Below, piece after piece: positions 1 through 6,527 of a stretch of DNA of 17,351 nucleotides. Origin of the DNA: Bacteroidales bacterium UBA714 (GTDB taxonomy: Bacteria > Bacteroidota > Bacteroidia > Bacteroidales > UBA932); contig DBLW01000010.1 in NCBI GenBank assembly GCA_002298075.1, forward strand, positions 1 through 17,351, written 5' to 3'. Made by a program: the position numbers and the translations under genes. Within the stretch, counting starts at the first letter, position 1; every line of letters begins with the position of its first letter. The notes beneath the pieces were generated by a model that saw only the letters and a program-made list of their open reading frames with translations, was not told the origin of the DNA and ran no database searches.

Positions 1-18
1 TTTTATGGGACACTAATG
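1..18. repeat. Left copy of 18-bp terminal inverted repeat, probable IS tip
   Basis: Read outward on the minus strand these bases are CATTAGTGTCCCATAAAA, identical to the last bases of the window read outward on the plus strand (17333-17350). An 18-bp perfect inverted match at the two extreme ends of a 17 kb segment is not expected by chance and resembles the end of an insertion sequence. Inward of the C the two sides differ completely, so the shared unit starts there. No transposase is inside the window, so the element body would lie outside. The family was not recognised. Confidence 0.6.
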
Positions 19-30
19 ACTTTTAATATA

Positions 31-110
31 TTTTAGATTTTCAATCTACAATAAAACTTCACCTCGGCATAGTCAAGCGAGCTTGCCTCTGCTCTCGACT
101 TAATCGTTTA
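31..110 (+). repeat. Tandem ~80-bp hairpin repeat, unit A
   Basis: First of three adjacent units sharing the order TTTTAGATT-nTC-AATCTA palindrome, CTCGGCATA, central hairpin, CTCTGCTCTCG, TTAATCGTTTA. The central hairpin here is CAAGC/GCTTG closed by GA, extended by further pairs around T/C mismatches. The conserved blocks flank a variable but always paired centre, which points to a structured element rather than coding DNA. No strong -7 box lies at the right distance, so this unit looks like a decayed or different-purpose relative of the copy at 17219-17288. Confidence 0.8.
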
Positions 111-189
111 TTTTAAACTGTGTTTACAATCACTCTCGCCTCGGCATAATACAAATGGATTTGTCTTCTGCTCTCGGATTAATCGTTTA
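111..189 (+). repeat. Tandem ~80-bp hairpin repeat, unit B
   Basis: Second unit, most diverged at its left end (AAACTGTGTTTACAATCA in place of the AGATT palindrome). It keeps CTCGGCATA, CTTCTGCTCTCGG and TTAATCGTTTA. The central hairpin is ACAAAT/ATTTGT with loop GG. Compared with units A and C, an inner G-C pair is replaced by A-T, a compensatory change, while the neighbouring T/C mismatch is kept. Confidence 0.78.
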
Positions 190-270
190 TTTTAGATTCT
201 CAATCTACAATAAACTTCGCCTCGGCATAGTCAAAACAAGTTTTGCCTCTGCTCCCGGCTTAATCGTTTA
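190..270 (+). repeat. Tandem ~80-bp hairpin repeat, unit C
   Basis: Third unit, close to unit A outside the hairpin, with the TAGATT-CTC-AATCTA palindrome at its left. The central hairpin is CAAAAC/GTTTTG with loop AA, one base pair longer than in unit A. That 2-nt difference would shift any reading frame but preserves the stem, so coding on either strand is unlikely to be what is conserved. About 95 bp of AT-rich sequence without recognisable features (271-366) separates it from the promoter of the downstream operon. Confidence 0.8.
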
Positions 271-366
271 TATTGTTTTCCTGCAAAAATACGGCATCGG
301 CAAAGCAATATGAATACCAACGTTTGCCCCTTGGAGCAAAATTATTATCAAAAAGTTGAAAAGATG

Positions 367-397
367 CTTGCAATAATTAAAAATACCACTACATTTG
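367..397 (+). promoter_or_regulatory. Predicted Bacteroidales-type promoter of the ABC exporter operon
   Basis: TACATTTG at 390-397 is an exact match to the TAnnTTTG -7 box. CTTG at 367-370 lies 19 bp upstream and matches three of four bases of the -33 TTTG box. Transcription would start near 403, giving a leader of about 50 nt before the ATPase start codon at 456. Confidence 0.6.
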
Positions 398-399
398 CG

Positions 400-421
400 G
401 TGCACTATTTTACTAAGACAC
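400..421 (+). promoter_or_regulatory. Possible operator for the GntR/YtrA regulator
   Basis: A partial 22-bp dyad lies immediately downstream of the -7 box, with symmetric positions GTGnnnTAnT and AnTAnnnCAC. YtrA-type repressors commonly control their own exporter operon from a palindrome at the promoter, and this is the only candidate seen there. Symmetry is incomplete, so this is a weak call based mainly on position. Confidence 0.3.
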
Positions 422-455
422 ATGGGCAAGAAATAAACATCAAAACTCTTGGAAT

Positions 456-1283
456 ATGATAAAAATTGAAAACCTCGGATTCAGCTACGGGGACAACGTA
501 GTGCTGAAAAACATCACAATGACTCTTGAAGAAGGCAGGATTTATGGCCTTCTCGGTGAAAACGGAGTCGGCAAGACAACTCTTCTGACCCTTTTGTGCG
601 GCCTTAAACAGCCCAAGGCCGGAGAGATAACAATAGACGGCCACACTCCTTACAAAAGGGAGCCGTCTTTCCTGTCCGACCAGTATTACCTGAGCGACGA
701 GGTGTCAGCAATCAACATGAGGGCAGAGGAATATGCAAAAAGCTACGGCAAATTCTGGGACAAATTCGACATGGGCAAATTCCTTGAAATAATGGAAATC
801 TTCGAAAATGACGCATCACAGAAGATGAACAGGATGTCATTCGGCCAACTTAAGAAGACTTACATTTCATTCGCGCTCGCATGCAATTGCCGCTACATCT
901 TCATGGACGAGCCTACGAACGGCCTTGATATCCCTTCCAAGGCGCAATTCAGGAAAGCAGTGACAAAATACACAAGCGAAGACTCTACGCTTCTCATATC
1001 CACGCACCAGGTCCGTGACCTCGAAAACATAATAGACCCGATAATAATCCTCGACAGGCAGGATGTGCTGCTCAATGCCAGCATCAGGGAAATTGCGGAA
1101 AAACTGACATTCGACTACAGCAATGAAAGGAATCCGAATGCTCTTTACAGCGAAATGACGCCGGGAGGCTGCGTACAGGTCTATCCGAATACCGGCTCCG
1201 AAGAAAGCAAGGTCAACATCGAGGCCCTGTTCAACACAGTACACCTGCACAAGGAACTTATAAAAGGCATGTTCAGAAAATAA
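456..1283 (+). CDS. ABC transporter ATP-binding protein (exporter type)
   Basis: A 275-residue nucleotide-binding subunit that would power export through the two membrane proteins encoded just downstream. Walker A is GENGVGKT (34-41), Walker B ends in FMDEPTNGLD (149-158, catalytic Glu152) and the switch His is His184 in STHQ. The ABC signature is MSFGQ (127-131) instead of the usual LSGGQ, a conservative but notable departure. The C-terminal ~80 residues extend beyond the catalytic core and are not recognised. The stop is followed after 5 bp by the next start, so the genes are almost certainly co-transcribed. The substrate cannot be told; operons of this shape with a YtrA-type regulator are often involved in defence against cell-wall-active compounds, but that is inference. 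Confidence 0.93.
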   Translation: MIKIENLGFSYGDNVVLKNITMTLEEGRIYGLLGENGVGKTTLLTLLCGLKQPKAGEITIDGHTPYKREPSFLSDQYYLSDEVSAINMRAEEYAKSYGKFWDKFDMGKFLEIMEIFENDASQKMNRMSFGQLKKTYISFALACNCRYIFMDEPTNGLDIPSKAQFRKAVTKYTSEDSTLLISTHQVRDLENIIDPIIILDRQDVLLNASIREIAEKLTFDYSNERNPNALYSEMTPGGCVQVYPNTGSEESKVNIEALFNTVHLHKELIKGMFRK

Positions 1284-1288
1284 AGCCT

Positions 1289-2029
1289 ATGAGACCCAAC
1301 GAGAACTTCAACAGCGGAAGATTCATGCAATATCTGGCCCAAGACCTGAAAAGATGCGTCAGAAAAGCCGGTCTGACAACATTTGCATGTTCTCTCGCCC
1401 CGGCAATCATCCTGGCATTCACCGCATGGTCGTCCAGCATGGGAGGCAACACGGAATGGAAAATATGGCTTAATCTCAGTGACATTGCTGCAGCTGTAGT
1501 TTCAACATTGTTCTTCCTGAGACTTCCCATAACGTGCTACGGGCATCTGACCGACAAGAGGAAAGGCGCCGCGCACCTGATGCTTCCGGCATCACATACA
1601 GAGAAATACGTAAGCATGATACTTGTAGGCATTGTAATATTTCCCCTCGCATTCGCCCTCATGTATCTGTCTGTTGACGCTTTTTGCAGCGTATTGTTCC
1701 CGACAAGATACGAAGGGGCACTTGCAATCGCCATGGCACAGGACATCGGTGACAACAAATTGCTGACAATGTTCTTCACTCCATGGATGGTATCGTCAGC
1801 CGGGCTGGCCGGAGCTGTGCTTTTCAAGAAGAACAAGGGAGCAAAGACATTCTTTACTGCGGCCTTGTCATTCATCGCACTGCTGATAATCCTGATCACA
1901 ATAGAGAAACGTTGCAGCATTCCGTCCATATTTCCGTACAGTATTCACGGATGGTATATATTCCAGGCAATCTGCACCGTACTCCTTATGACATACACTT
2001 ATTTCAAAACAAAGAAAATCGAACTCTGA
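1289..2029 (+). CDS. ABC-2-type permease, first of a paralogous pair
   Basis: A 246-residue integral membrane protein with about six hydrophobic segments (roughly 28-48, 63-80, 106-130, 160-180, 185-205, 220-238). After the second segment it has the motif CYGHLTDKRKGAAHLMLPAS (83-102), which recurs almost unchanged in the next gene, so the two permeases arose by duplication and probably form a heterodimer. The motif is charged and lies between membrane segments, so it may be a cytoplasmic loop that contacts the ATPase; that is inference. It starts 5 bp after the ATPase stop and ends 1 bp before the next start. Confidence 0.85.
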   Translation: MRPNENFNSGRFMQYLAQDLKRCVRKAGLTTFACSLAPAIILAFTAWSSSMGGNTEWKIWLNLSDIAAAVVSTLFFLRLPITCYGHLTDKRKGAAHLMLPASHTEKYVSMILVGIVIFPLAFALMYLSVDAFCSVLFPTRYEGALAIAMAQDIGDNKLLTMFFTPWMVSSAGLAGAVLFKKNKGAKTFFTAALSFIALLIILITIEKRCSIPSIFPYSIHGWYIFQAICTVLLMTYTYFKTKKIEL

Positions 2030-2030
2030 C

Positions 2031-2852
2031 ATGAACGGCACATTCAATATAAAAAGATTCGGAAAATGGTTTGTTTCCGACTTGAAGGCATGCATCTCCA
2101 ACTACGGACTCAGCTTCATGCTCATCAGCATGATGGGGCTGATAATATATGCAGGCACAACGATAACAGGACTTCTTATAAATGGCACTTGGGGAGGCCC
2201 TGGAATAATATTCCGCACCTTTACCTTCGCAATCTGCATGGCAGTGATGATACTTACCCTGCCGCCGAAATGCTACGGGCACATCACGGACAAACGCGCA
2301 GGTTCCACATGGCTGATGATACCGGCATCTTCATTTGAGAAGTTCCTGTCCATGGTTACAATATCAGCCATTCTGGTCCCGGCACTCTTTACCGGCATAT
2401 ACCTTGGATTTGACACTCTCCTGTGCACACTCGACTCGACATGCGGAGACACTATCATCTCAATCGCGCCCCGGATATTCAGCGACATCCCCGATGCTCC
2501 GGCTGAAGTCAGTTCGTTCATCGGCATGATGACCAATCCACTCACATACATAGATGACATCATAGGAACCATGCTTGTATTCCTGCTTGGTGCAATATGC
2601 TTCAAAAGCGCAAAGACAGTAAAGACCATACTTTGCCTCATGGCCTTTTCGACAATATTGAGCATGATTATGACGCCTTTCATGAGCAGCTATATGCAGG
2701 AGATGATAACCAACCCGTCCATCTCAGTGGAGGAGATATTCGGAAGCCGGCTGTTCCGCAACCTGCCTCTGATAGACACAATCAGTGACATAGGCACGAT
2801 TGTAATAGCATCTGCGGCTATATTCTTCCGCATCAAGACCTTGAAACATTAA
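2031..2852 (+). CDS. ABC-2-type permease, second of a paralogous pair
   Basis: A 273-residue membrane protein with six or so hydrophobic segments, slightly longer than its neighbour because of a larger extracytoplasmic stretch around residues 130-180. It carries CYGHITDKRAGSTWLMIPAS (81-100), matching the motif of the upstream permease at the same distance from the N-terminus. The spacing of 1 bp from the upstream stop argues for translational coupling. It is likely the partner permease of the same exporter; the substrate is unknown. Confidence 0.85.
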   Translation: MNGTFNIKRFGKWFVSDLKACISNYGLSFMLISMMGLIIYAGTTITGLLINGTWGGPGIIFRTFTFAICMAVMILTLPPKCYGHITDKRAGSTWLMIPASSFEKFLSMVTISAILVPALFTGIYLGFDTLLCTLDSTCGDTIISIAPRIFSDIPDAPAEVSSFIGMMTNPLTYIDDIIGTMLVFLLGAICFKSAKTVKTILCLMAFSTILSMIMTPFMSSYMQEMITNPSISVEEIFGSRLFRNLPLIDTISDIGTIVIASAAIFFRIKTLKH

Positions 2853-2863
2853 AAGCACGAATC

Positions 2864-3205
2864 ATGGAATTTGACTCAAACAAATCAATATATCTGCAGA
2901 TTTGCGACACTATCTGCGAGAATATCCTAAGCGGTGAGCTTGCACCGGACTCAAGAATCCCTTCTGTGAGGGAATACGGGGCAGACATCGGCGTTAACCC
3001 CAATACGGTGATGCGAAGCTACGAAAAACTCACAAGCGAAGGCATAATATACAACAAGCGCGGCATAGGCTATTTCATAAGTCCTGACGCAAAGGAGATT
3101 GTCCTCCAGTCGCAGCGCAATGAGTTCCTTAGCCAGGAGCTCCCGAAAATAATCAAGAGGATGAAGCTTCTGGGAATCGACCCTTCAGTGCTTAAAGACG
3201 CCTGA
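2864..3205 (+). CDS. GntR-family regulator, YtrA subfamily
   Basis: A 113-residue regulator. A winged helix-turn-helix of the GntR type fills residues 10-75 (YLQICDTICENILSGEL, then RIPSVREYG and the recognition helix VNPNTVMRSYEKL). Only about 40 residues follow, which is the short helical tail of the YtrA subfamily; there is no ligand domain. It is the last gene of the exporter operon, 11 bp after the second permease, and the plausible role is autoregulation of the operon. In many related operons the regulator is encoded first; here it comes last. Confidence 0.9.
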   Translation: MEFDSNKSIYLQICDTICENILSGELAPDSRIPSVREYGADIGVNPNTVMRSYEKLTSEGIIYNKRGIGYFISPDAKEIVLQSQRNEFLSQELPKIIKRMKLLGIDPSVLKDA

Positions 3206-3225
3206 GCAGGATGATACCATAGTGG

Positions 3226-3252
3226 ACAGGTCGGGATTTCCGGCCTGTTTTT
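3226..3252 (+). terminator. Rho-independent terminator after the exporter operon
   Basis: Stem ACAGGTCGG / CCGGCCTGT (one T-G wobble) with loop GATTT, followed by a run of five T. It lies about 20 bp beyond the GntR stop codon. Confidence 0.85.
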
Positions 3253-3283
3253 CATTCCCCTTCATTACAATAAAGCCATTTTC

Positions 3284-3314
3284 TTTGCATTATCCTCCAA
3301 AATGACTAATTTTG
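3284..3314 (+). promoter_or_regulatory. Strong Bacteroidales-type promoter for the lipoprotein pair
   Basis: TTTG (3284-3287), 19 bp, then TAATTTTG (3307-3314): both boxes match the Bacteroides consensus exactly. The expected start near 3320 leaves a ~35-nt leader containing a small hairpin, CCGGA/TCCGG at 3335-3353, ending right before the start codon at 3355, which could affect translation. Confidence 0.75.
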
Positions 3315-3354
3315 CGCCGTATTTAAAACCTGAGCCGGAGATAAACTATCCGGA

Positions 3355-3807
3355 ATGACTGACTTTTTTAGAAATATCATCATACTGCTGGCAGTTTCAG
3401 CAGTATTGTTTTCGTGCAGCAAGGCTTTCACTGCCATGGATGCTTCCGATTCAAAAGGAGGCAGAATCATAATAACGGGAACCGTATCCGAACTTGAAAG
3501 CGCACAGCCTCTGAAAGACATGAAGATTGTATTCAAGGCATACACCACTGACAATGCCATACCAGTCCCGGTATATTCCGATGAGGTATATTCCGGCAAT
3601 GACGGCGTATATGCCATAGAGGCCGCTGCGGAAGGAGGAAAGTTGCGCTGCGTAATAACAGCCTCAGACATGAGCGGAGGTCACAGCAGCCAGACTCATG
3701 AAATCATGGTGACATGGAGCGGTCCGTCATACGACAAGCACAGCAACTCATTCATAGTGAATGACTGCAATTTCCAGTTGCCCAAGGTCAGAACCCAAGC
3801 AGAGTAA
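3355..3807 (+). CDS. Putative lipoprotein, first of a related pair
   Basis: A 150-residue exported protein. A hydrophobic N-terminus ends in SAVLFSC, a lipobox with Cys21 as the probable lipidation site. The mature part starts with ITGTVSELESAQPLKDMKI, the shape of a carboxypeptidase-regulatory-like or Ig-like beta domain common in Bacteroidales surface proteins, and resembles the following gene (GTVS, then PLK and a beta strand). It resembles the small lipoproteins found beside radical-SAM genes in Bacteroidales, but no radical-SAM gene is in this window, so that link is tentative. The function is unknown; the next start is 1 bp after the stop. Confidence 0.75.
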   Translation: MTDFFRNIIILLAVSAVLFSCSKAFTAMDASDSKGGRIIITGTVSELESAQPLKDMKIVFKAYTTDNAIPVPVYSDEVYSGNDGVYAIEAAAEGGKLRCVITASDMSGGHSSQTHEIMVTWSGPSYDKHSNSFIVNDCNFQLPKVRTQAE

Positions 3808-3808
3808 A

Positions 3809-4240
3809 ATGAAAAAGGTCATTATCGCGCTTGCCCTCGCGGCAGTCTGCTCATGCATGGGACCGGACCATATAGGCAATGCTGACGGCAATCTTCCGGT
3901 TTATATAGAAGGCACGGTCTCGTCGGAGGAACTGGACCCGCTGAAGCACATAAGGGTCACCGTCTCATTCGAGGGCGAGGAAGAAAGTTCAGTCGTATAT
4001 ACATCCTCAAAAGGAATATTCAGGACAGACAGGTATATTGCCCCTTACAACCTCCCGCTGACCATATGCATCAGCATTGATGACATCGACGGGGAAGAAA
4101 ACGGAGGACTATACAGCCCTCTGTCGGACAAGATAACCATTTTCAGGGAAGACATCAAAGGCCTGCCTGTCATCAAGCTTGCTCCGGCTTACCGTCTGAC
4201 TCGCGCCACTGCTTCGGAGAGCAGCCAACAAGTTTTGTGA
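3809..4240 (+). CDS. Putative lipoprotein, second of a related pair
   Basis: A 143-residue protein. The start chosen is the ATG at 3809, just past the upstream stop, because it gives a clean signal MKKVIIALALAAVCSC with lipobox Cys16; an in-frame ATG at 3761 would put charged residues before the signal. The mature domain opens with YIEGTVSSEELDPLKHIRV, paralogous to the previous gene, and has the acidic motif DDIDGEENGG near residues 90-99, seen in my recollection in the rSAM-linked lipoprotein families of Bacteroidales. The last 22 residues are encoded antisense to the 3' end of the AraC-type gene at 4173-5351. Confidence 0.75.
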   Translation: MKKVIIALALAAVCSCMGPDHIGNADGNLPVYIEGTVSSEELDPLKHIRVTVSFEGEEESSVVYTSSKGIFRTDRYIAPYNLPLTICISIDDIDGEENGGLYSPLSDKITIFREDIKGLPVIKLAPAYRLTRATASESSQQVL

Positions 4241-5351
4241 ACTGCCTGTGGAAATTGGACCTGTCGCTGAAGCCGGACAGTTCCCCGACAATGTGAGTTG
4301 ACATGTCCTTGTTCTCAAGCAGCAGGCGCTTAGCCTCCTCAATACGGAGCGCAGTCCTCCATGACTTGAAGTCAACGCCCTTTACGGCCGTGAAATAAAG
4401 ATGAAGAACTTCTTTTGTAGTATTCATTTCACGGGCAATGTCCTCACGGCTCTTGTCATATTCGCGGTAACGCTTCTGGGCAATCCACTTTTCAATAGAA
4501 GCTTCGAGTGCGGCATATTCAGCCTCGCCTGCCGCTGCAGGAGAATCCTCATGGCCATCTTTTTCATGCTTGGGATGCGCTTTCCTTTTCTTGTGCTTAA
4601 AATCCTTGCCGGAAAGTGTCTTGTAGGCAAATGCATCAAGCAAGAGCTTATGGCTGCCGAGGAAAGATATGAAATTTGCAGTGAAATAAAGTATGAAAAG
4701 AGAATAAAGGGACACATACACCTTCATGAATCCTGAAGGCAGGAGCATATATACAAGGACGAACATCTGCGTGAGCATCATTATGATATAGCAAAAGCGT
4801 ATCCAGCGTATCTTGTCATCCTCTTCCTCGTCATAATACTGCTCAAGTTTCTTCACGCTGTTCACATAGACCTTATTGAAAGAAATGATATGAATTATGC
4901 ACTGCACAATGAAAAGCACGATTGCAGACACCAGGACGGCAGTCCTTGGCCACCCGCCGTCCCACCAGAAAGACTTTATCAGCACATAGCTCATTATGCC
5001 AGTGACTCCCACGTTCAGATAGAACTTGTCGTTGTCTATGAATTTTTCATCCAGCACATTTATCAGCGAATACGACAATATGGCTGACGACATGGCCGTT
5101 ATAACAAACATCATGATTGCCACGAAAGAGTCGTAAGACGGGATGCCGGAATAGGTTAGGGTAACGAAGAACAATACGGTGCAGACAAGAAAGCACGAGG
5201 CGATGGTGTTCTTTCCCCTGATTATTTTCTTGGAATATTCCGTCTGTGGAATCTTGATGAGCACCAGCAGCAGTCCCAGCACGAAAGACGTGAGGACACC
5301 CAGGAGAAGGCTCAGTTCTATATTAAATACGACATCTATCAGGCTTGTCAT
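4173..5351 (-). CDS. Membrane-anchored AraC-family transcriptional regulator
   Basis: A 392-residue protein joining a polytopic membrane domain to a DNA-binding domain. About six to seven hydrophobic segments lie between residues 11 and 232. A charged linker rich in Lys and His follows (250-268), then an AraC/XylS double helix-turn-helix at roughly 285-384, including the second-helix hallmark GELSGFSDRSNFHRQFTKLVGCSPKQWR. Such proteins are thought to sense a membrane or envelope signal directly and act from the membrane. It sits 84 bp downstream of the DHS-like gene on the same strand with no clear promoter between, and is convergent with the lipoprotein pair, which are candidate targets by position only. 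Confidence 0.88.
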   Translation of the reverse strand: MTSLIDVVFNIELSLLLGVLTSFVLGLLLVLIKIPQTEYSKKIIRGKNTIASCFLVCTVLFFVTLTYSGIPSYDSFVAIMMFVITAMSSAILSYSLINVLDEKFIDNDKFYLNVGVTGIMSYVLIKSFWWDGGWPRTAVLVSAIVLFIVQCIIHIISFNKVYVNSVKKLEQYYDEEEDDKIRWIRFCYIIMMLTQMFVLVYMLLPSGFMKVYVSLYSLFILYFTANFISFLGSHKLLLDAFAYKTLSGKDFKHKKRKAHPKHEKDGHEDSPAAAGEAEYAALEASIEKWIAQKRYREYDKSREDIAREMNTTKEVLHLYFTAVKGVDFKSWRTALRIEEAKRLLLENKDMSTHIVGELSGFSDRSNFHRQFTKLVGCSPKQWRESDGKPEQA

Positions 5352-5381
5352 TTCAAGTCGCGGTTGGGTTAAGAATCAAGA

Positions 5382-5411
5382 GAGGATGACTAAAATTCAT
5401 TAGCCATCCTC
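5382..5411 (-). terminator. Hairpin between the DHS-like and AraC genes
   Basis: Inverted repeat GAGGATGACTA / TAGCCATCCTC with one mismatch and an 8-base loop, 24 bp after the stop of the DHS-like gene. On the minus strand it is followed only by a mixed TCTTGATTCTT stretch rather than a clean T run, so it may be a weak or partial terminator that lowers expression of the regulator gene, or an operator. Confidence 0.45.
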
Positions 5412-5435
5412 AAACATCAAATCTTCAGAAGGCGA

Positions 5436-6416
5436 TTACCATCCGAGGACATATGAGAAAATCAGAGGCGCTACGATAGTGGCATCCGACTCCACGATGA
5501 AACGAGGAGTGTCGATGTCAAGCTTGCCCCAGGTAATCTTTTCGTTCGGAACAGCTCCGGAATATGAGCCGTAGGAAGTGGTGCAGTCTGAAATCTGGCA
5601 GAAATAAGCCCAGAGCGGAACATCCGGCCACTCGAGGTCCTGTGCCATCATCGGAACGACGCATATAGGGAAATCTCCGGCAGTACCGCCACCGATCTGG
5701 AAGAATCCGACTCCCTGTCCGCCGCAGTTCTCACGATACCACTCAGTCAGGAAAATCATTGTCTCCACACCGTTCTTAATCATGTTAGGCTCGAACTCTC
5801 CCCTGATGCAGTGCGCAGTGAATATGTTTGCGGTGGTGCAGTCCTCCCATGCAGGGACTACGATAGGAATGTTCTTTTCGCATGCCGCGAGCACCCAGCT
5901 GTCCTTAGGGTCAATCTCATAATACTGCTCGAGGACACCGCTGCGCAGAAGCTTATAGATTACCTCCCATGGATAAAGCCTCTCGCCTTCTTCCTTCATC
6001 TGGTTCCACACATCGATGAGATGGTGCTCAAGACGGCGGAAAGCCTCTTCCTCAGGAATGCAGGTGTCGGTCACACGGTTCATGTGGTTGTTAAGGAGCT
6101 CTTTCTCCTGCTCCGGAGTGAGATCCCTATAGTTCGGAACCCTGTAATAGTGGTTGTGGGCAACCAGGTTCATGATGTCTTCCTCAAGGTTGTTTGCGGA
6201 ACATGACACGATCTGGATTTTGTCCTGACGGATCATCTCGGCAAGCGAGAGGCCGATTTCTGCCGTGCTCATGGCGCCTGCCATCGCCAGCATCATCTTT
6301 CCGCCCTTGTTCATGTGCTCGTCATAAGCCTTTGCAGCATCAACGAGCGCCGCAGAGTTGAAATGACGATAATGGTGTGTAATGAATTTTGAAATAGGTC
6401 CTTTTTCCATTTTCAT
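5436..6416 (-). CDS. Deoxyhypusine synthase-family protein (bacterial, likely polyamine enzyme)
   Basis: A 326-residue member of the deoxyhypusine/homospermidine synthase family, which transfer a 4-aminobutyl group from spermidine or a related polyamine using NAD. Visible are GAMSTAEIG (47-55), SCSANNLEED (71-80), the glycine-rich IGGGTAGDFP (241-250) and NEKITWGKL (291-299), whose Lys298 lines up with the catalytic Lys of eukaryotic DHS (VSWGKI). Bacteria have no eIF5A, so a small-molecule substrate or a non-hypusine acceptor is likely; the exact reaction cannot be told. A second ATG two codons downstream is an equally possible start. The gene is divergent from lysA. Confidence 0.85.
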   Translation of the reverse strand: MKMEKGPISKFITHHYRHFNSAALVDAAKAYDEHMNKGGKMMLAMAGAMSTAEIGLSLAEMIRQDKIQIVSCSANNLEEDIMNLVAHNHYYRVPNYRDLTPEQEKELLNNHMNRVTDTCIPEEEAFRRLEHHLIDVWNQMKEEGERLYPWEVIYKLLRSGVLEQYYEIDPKDSWVLAACEKNIPIVVPAWEDCTTANIFTAHCIRGEFEPNMIKNGVETMIFLTEWYRENCGGQGVGFFQIGGGTAGDFPICVVPMMAQDLEWPDVPLWAYFCQISDCTTSYGSYSGAVPNEKITWGKLDIDTPRFIVESDATIVAPLIFSYVLGW

Positions 6417-6437
6417 CAGTAATTAGTAAACAGACCG

Positions 6438-6470
6438 CGAAATTAAGGATTTTTTCGCTATTTTTGCAAT
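6438..6470 (-). promoter_or_regulatory. Possible promoter of the DHS-like gene
   Basis: On the minus strand ATTG (6470-6467), 21 bp, TAATTTCG (6445-6438). Each box has one mismatch to the Bacteroidales consensus. The position, about 20 bp before the start codon, is suitable, but the match is moderate. Confidence 0.4.
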
Positions 6471-6484
6471 CGTTTTTGCCCGTT

Positions 6485-6518
6485 TTTGGCCAAACAGTCA
6501 GAGTTTGACATAATTTTG
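6485..6518 (+). promoter_or_regulatory. Possible lysA promoter close to the start codon
   Basis: TAATTTTG at 6511-6518 matches the -7 consensus exactly, and TTTG at 6485-6488 is 22 bp upstream, one or two bases longer than usual spacing. Transcription would begin near 6524, leaving almost no leader before the ATG at 6528. If used, this rules out the longer in-frame start at 6486. Confidence 0.5.
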
Positions 6519-6527
6519 ATATGTAAC

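Noticed and set aside
31..270. Possible CRISPR array
   Set aside because: The units are ~80 bp, directly adjacent and imperfect, with no constant short repeat alternating with unique spacers, and there are no cas genes.
31..270. Peptide-coding repeats on the minus strand (for example a run ending in DYAEAK)
   Set aside because: The reading frame is not preserved between units because the hairpin length changes by two bases; only the pairing is conserved.
405..644. Minus-strand open frame overlapping the ATPase start
   Set aside because: It covers the promoter leader and the 5' end of a well-supported ABC ATPase gene and shows no protein features of its own.
3761..3808. Longer N-terminus for the second lipoprotein
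   Set aside because: It overlaps the upstream gene and would place 16 polar residues before a good signal peptide; the start at 3809 is cleaner.
6486..6527. Longer N-terminus for LysA starting at 6486
   Set aside because: The 14 extra residues do not match the family and this stretch overlaps the likely promoter; the ATG at 6528 gives the standard start.
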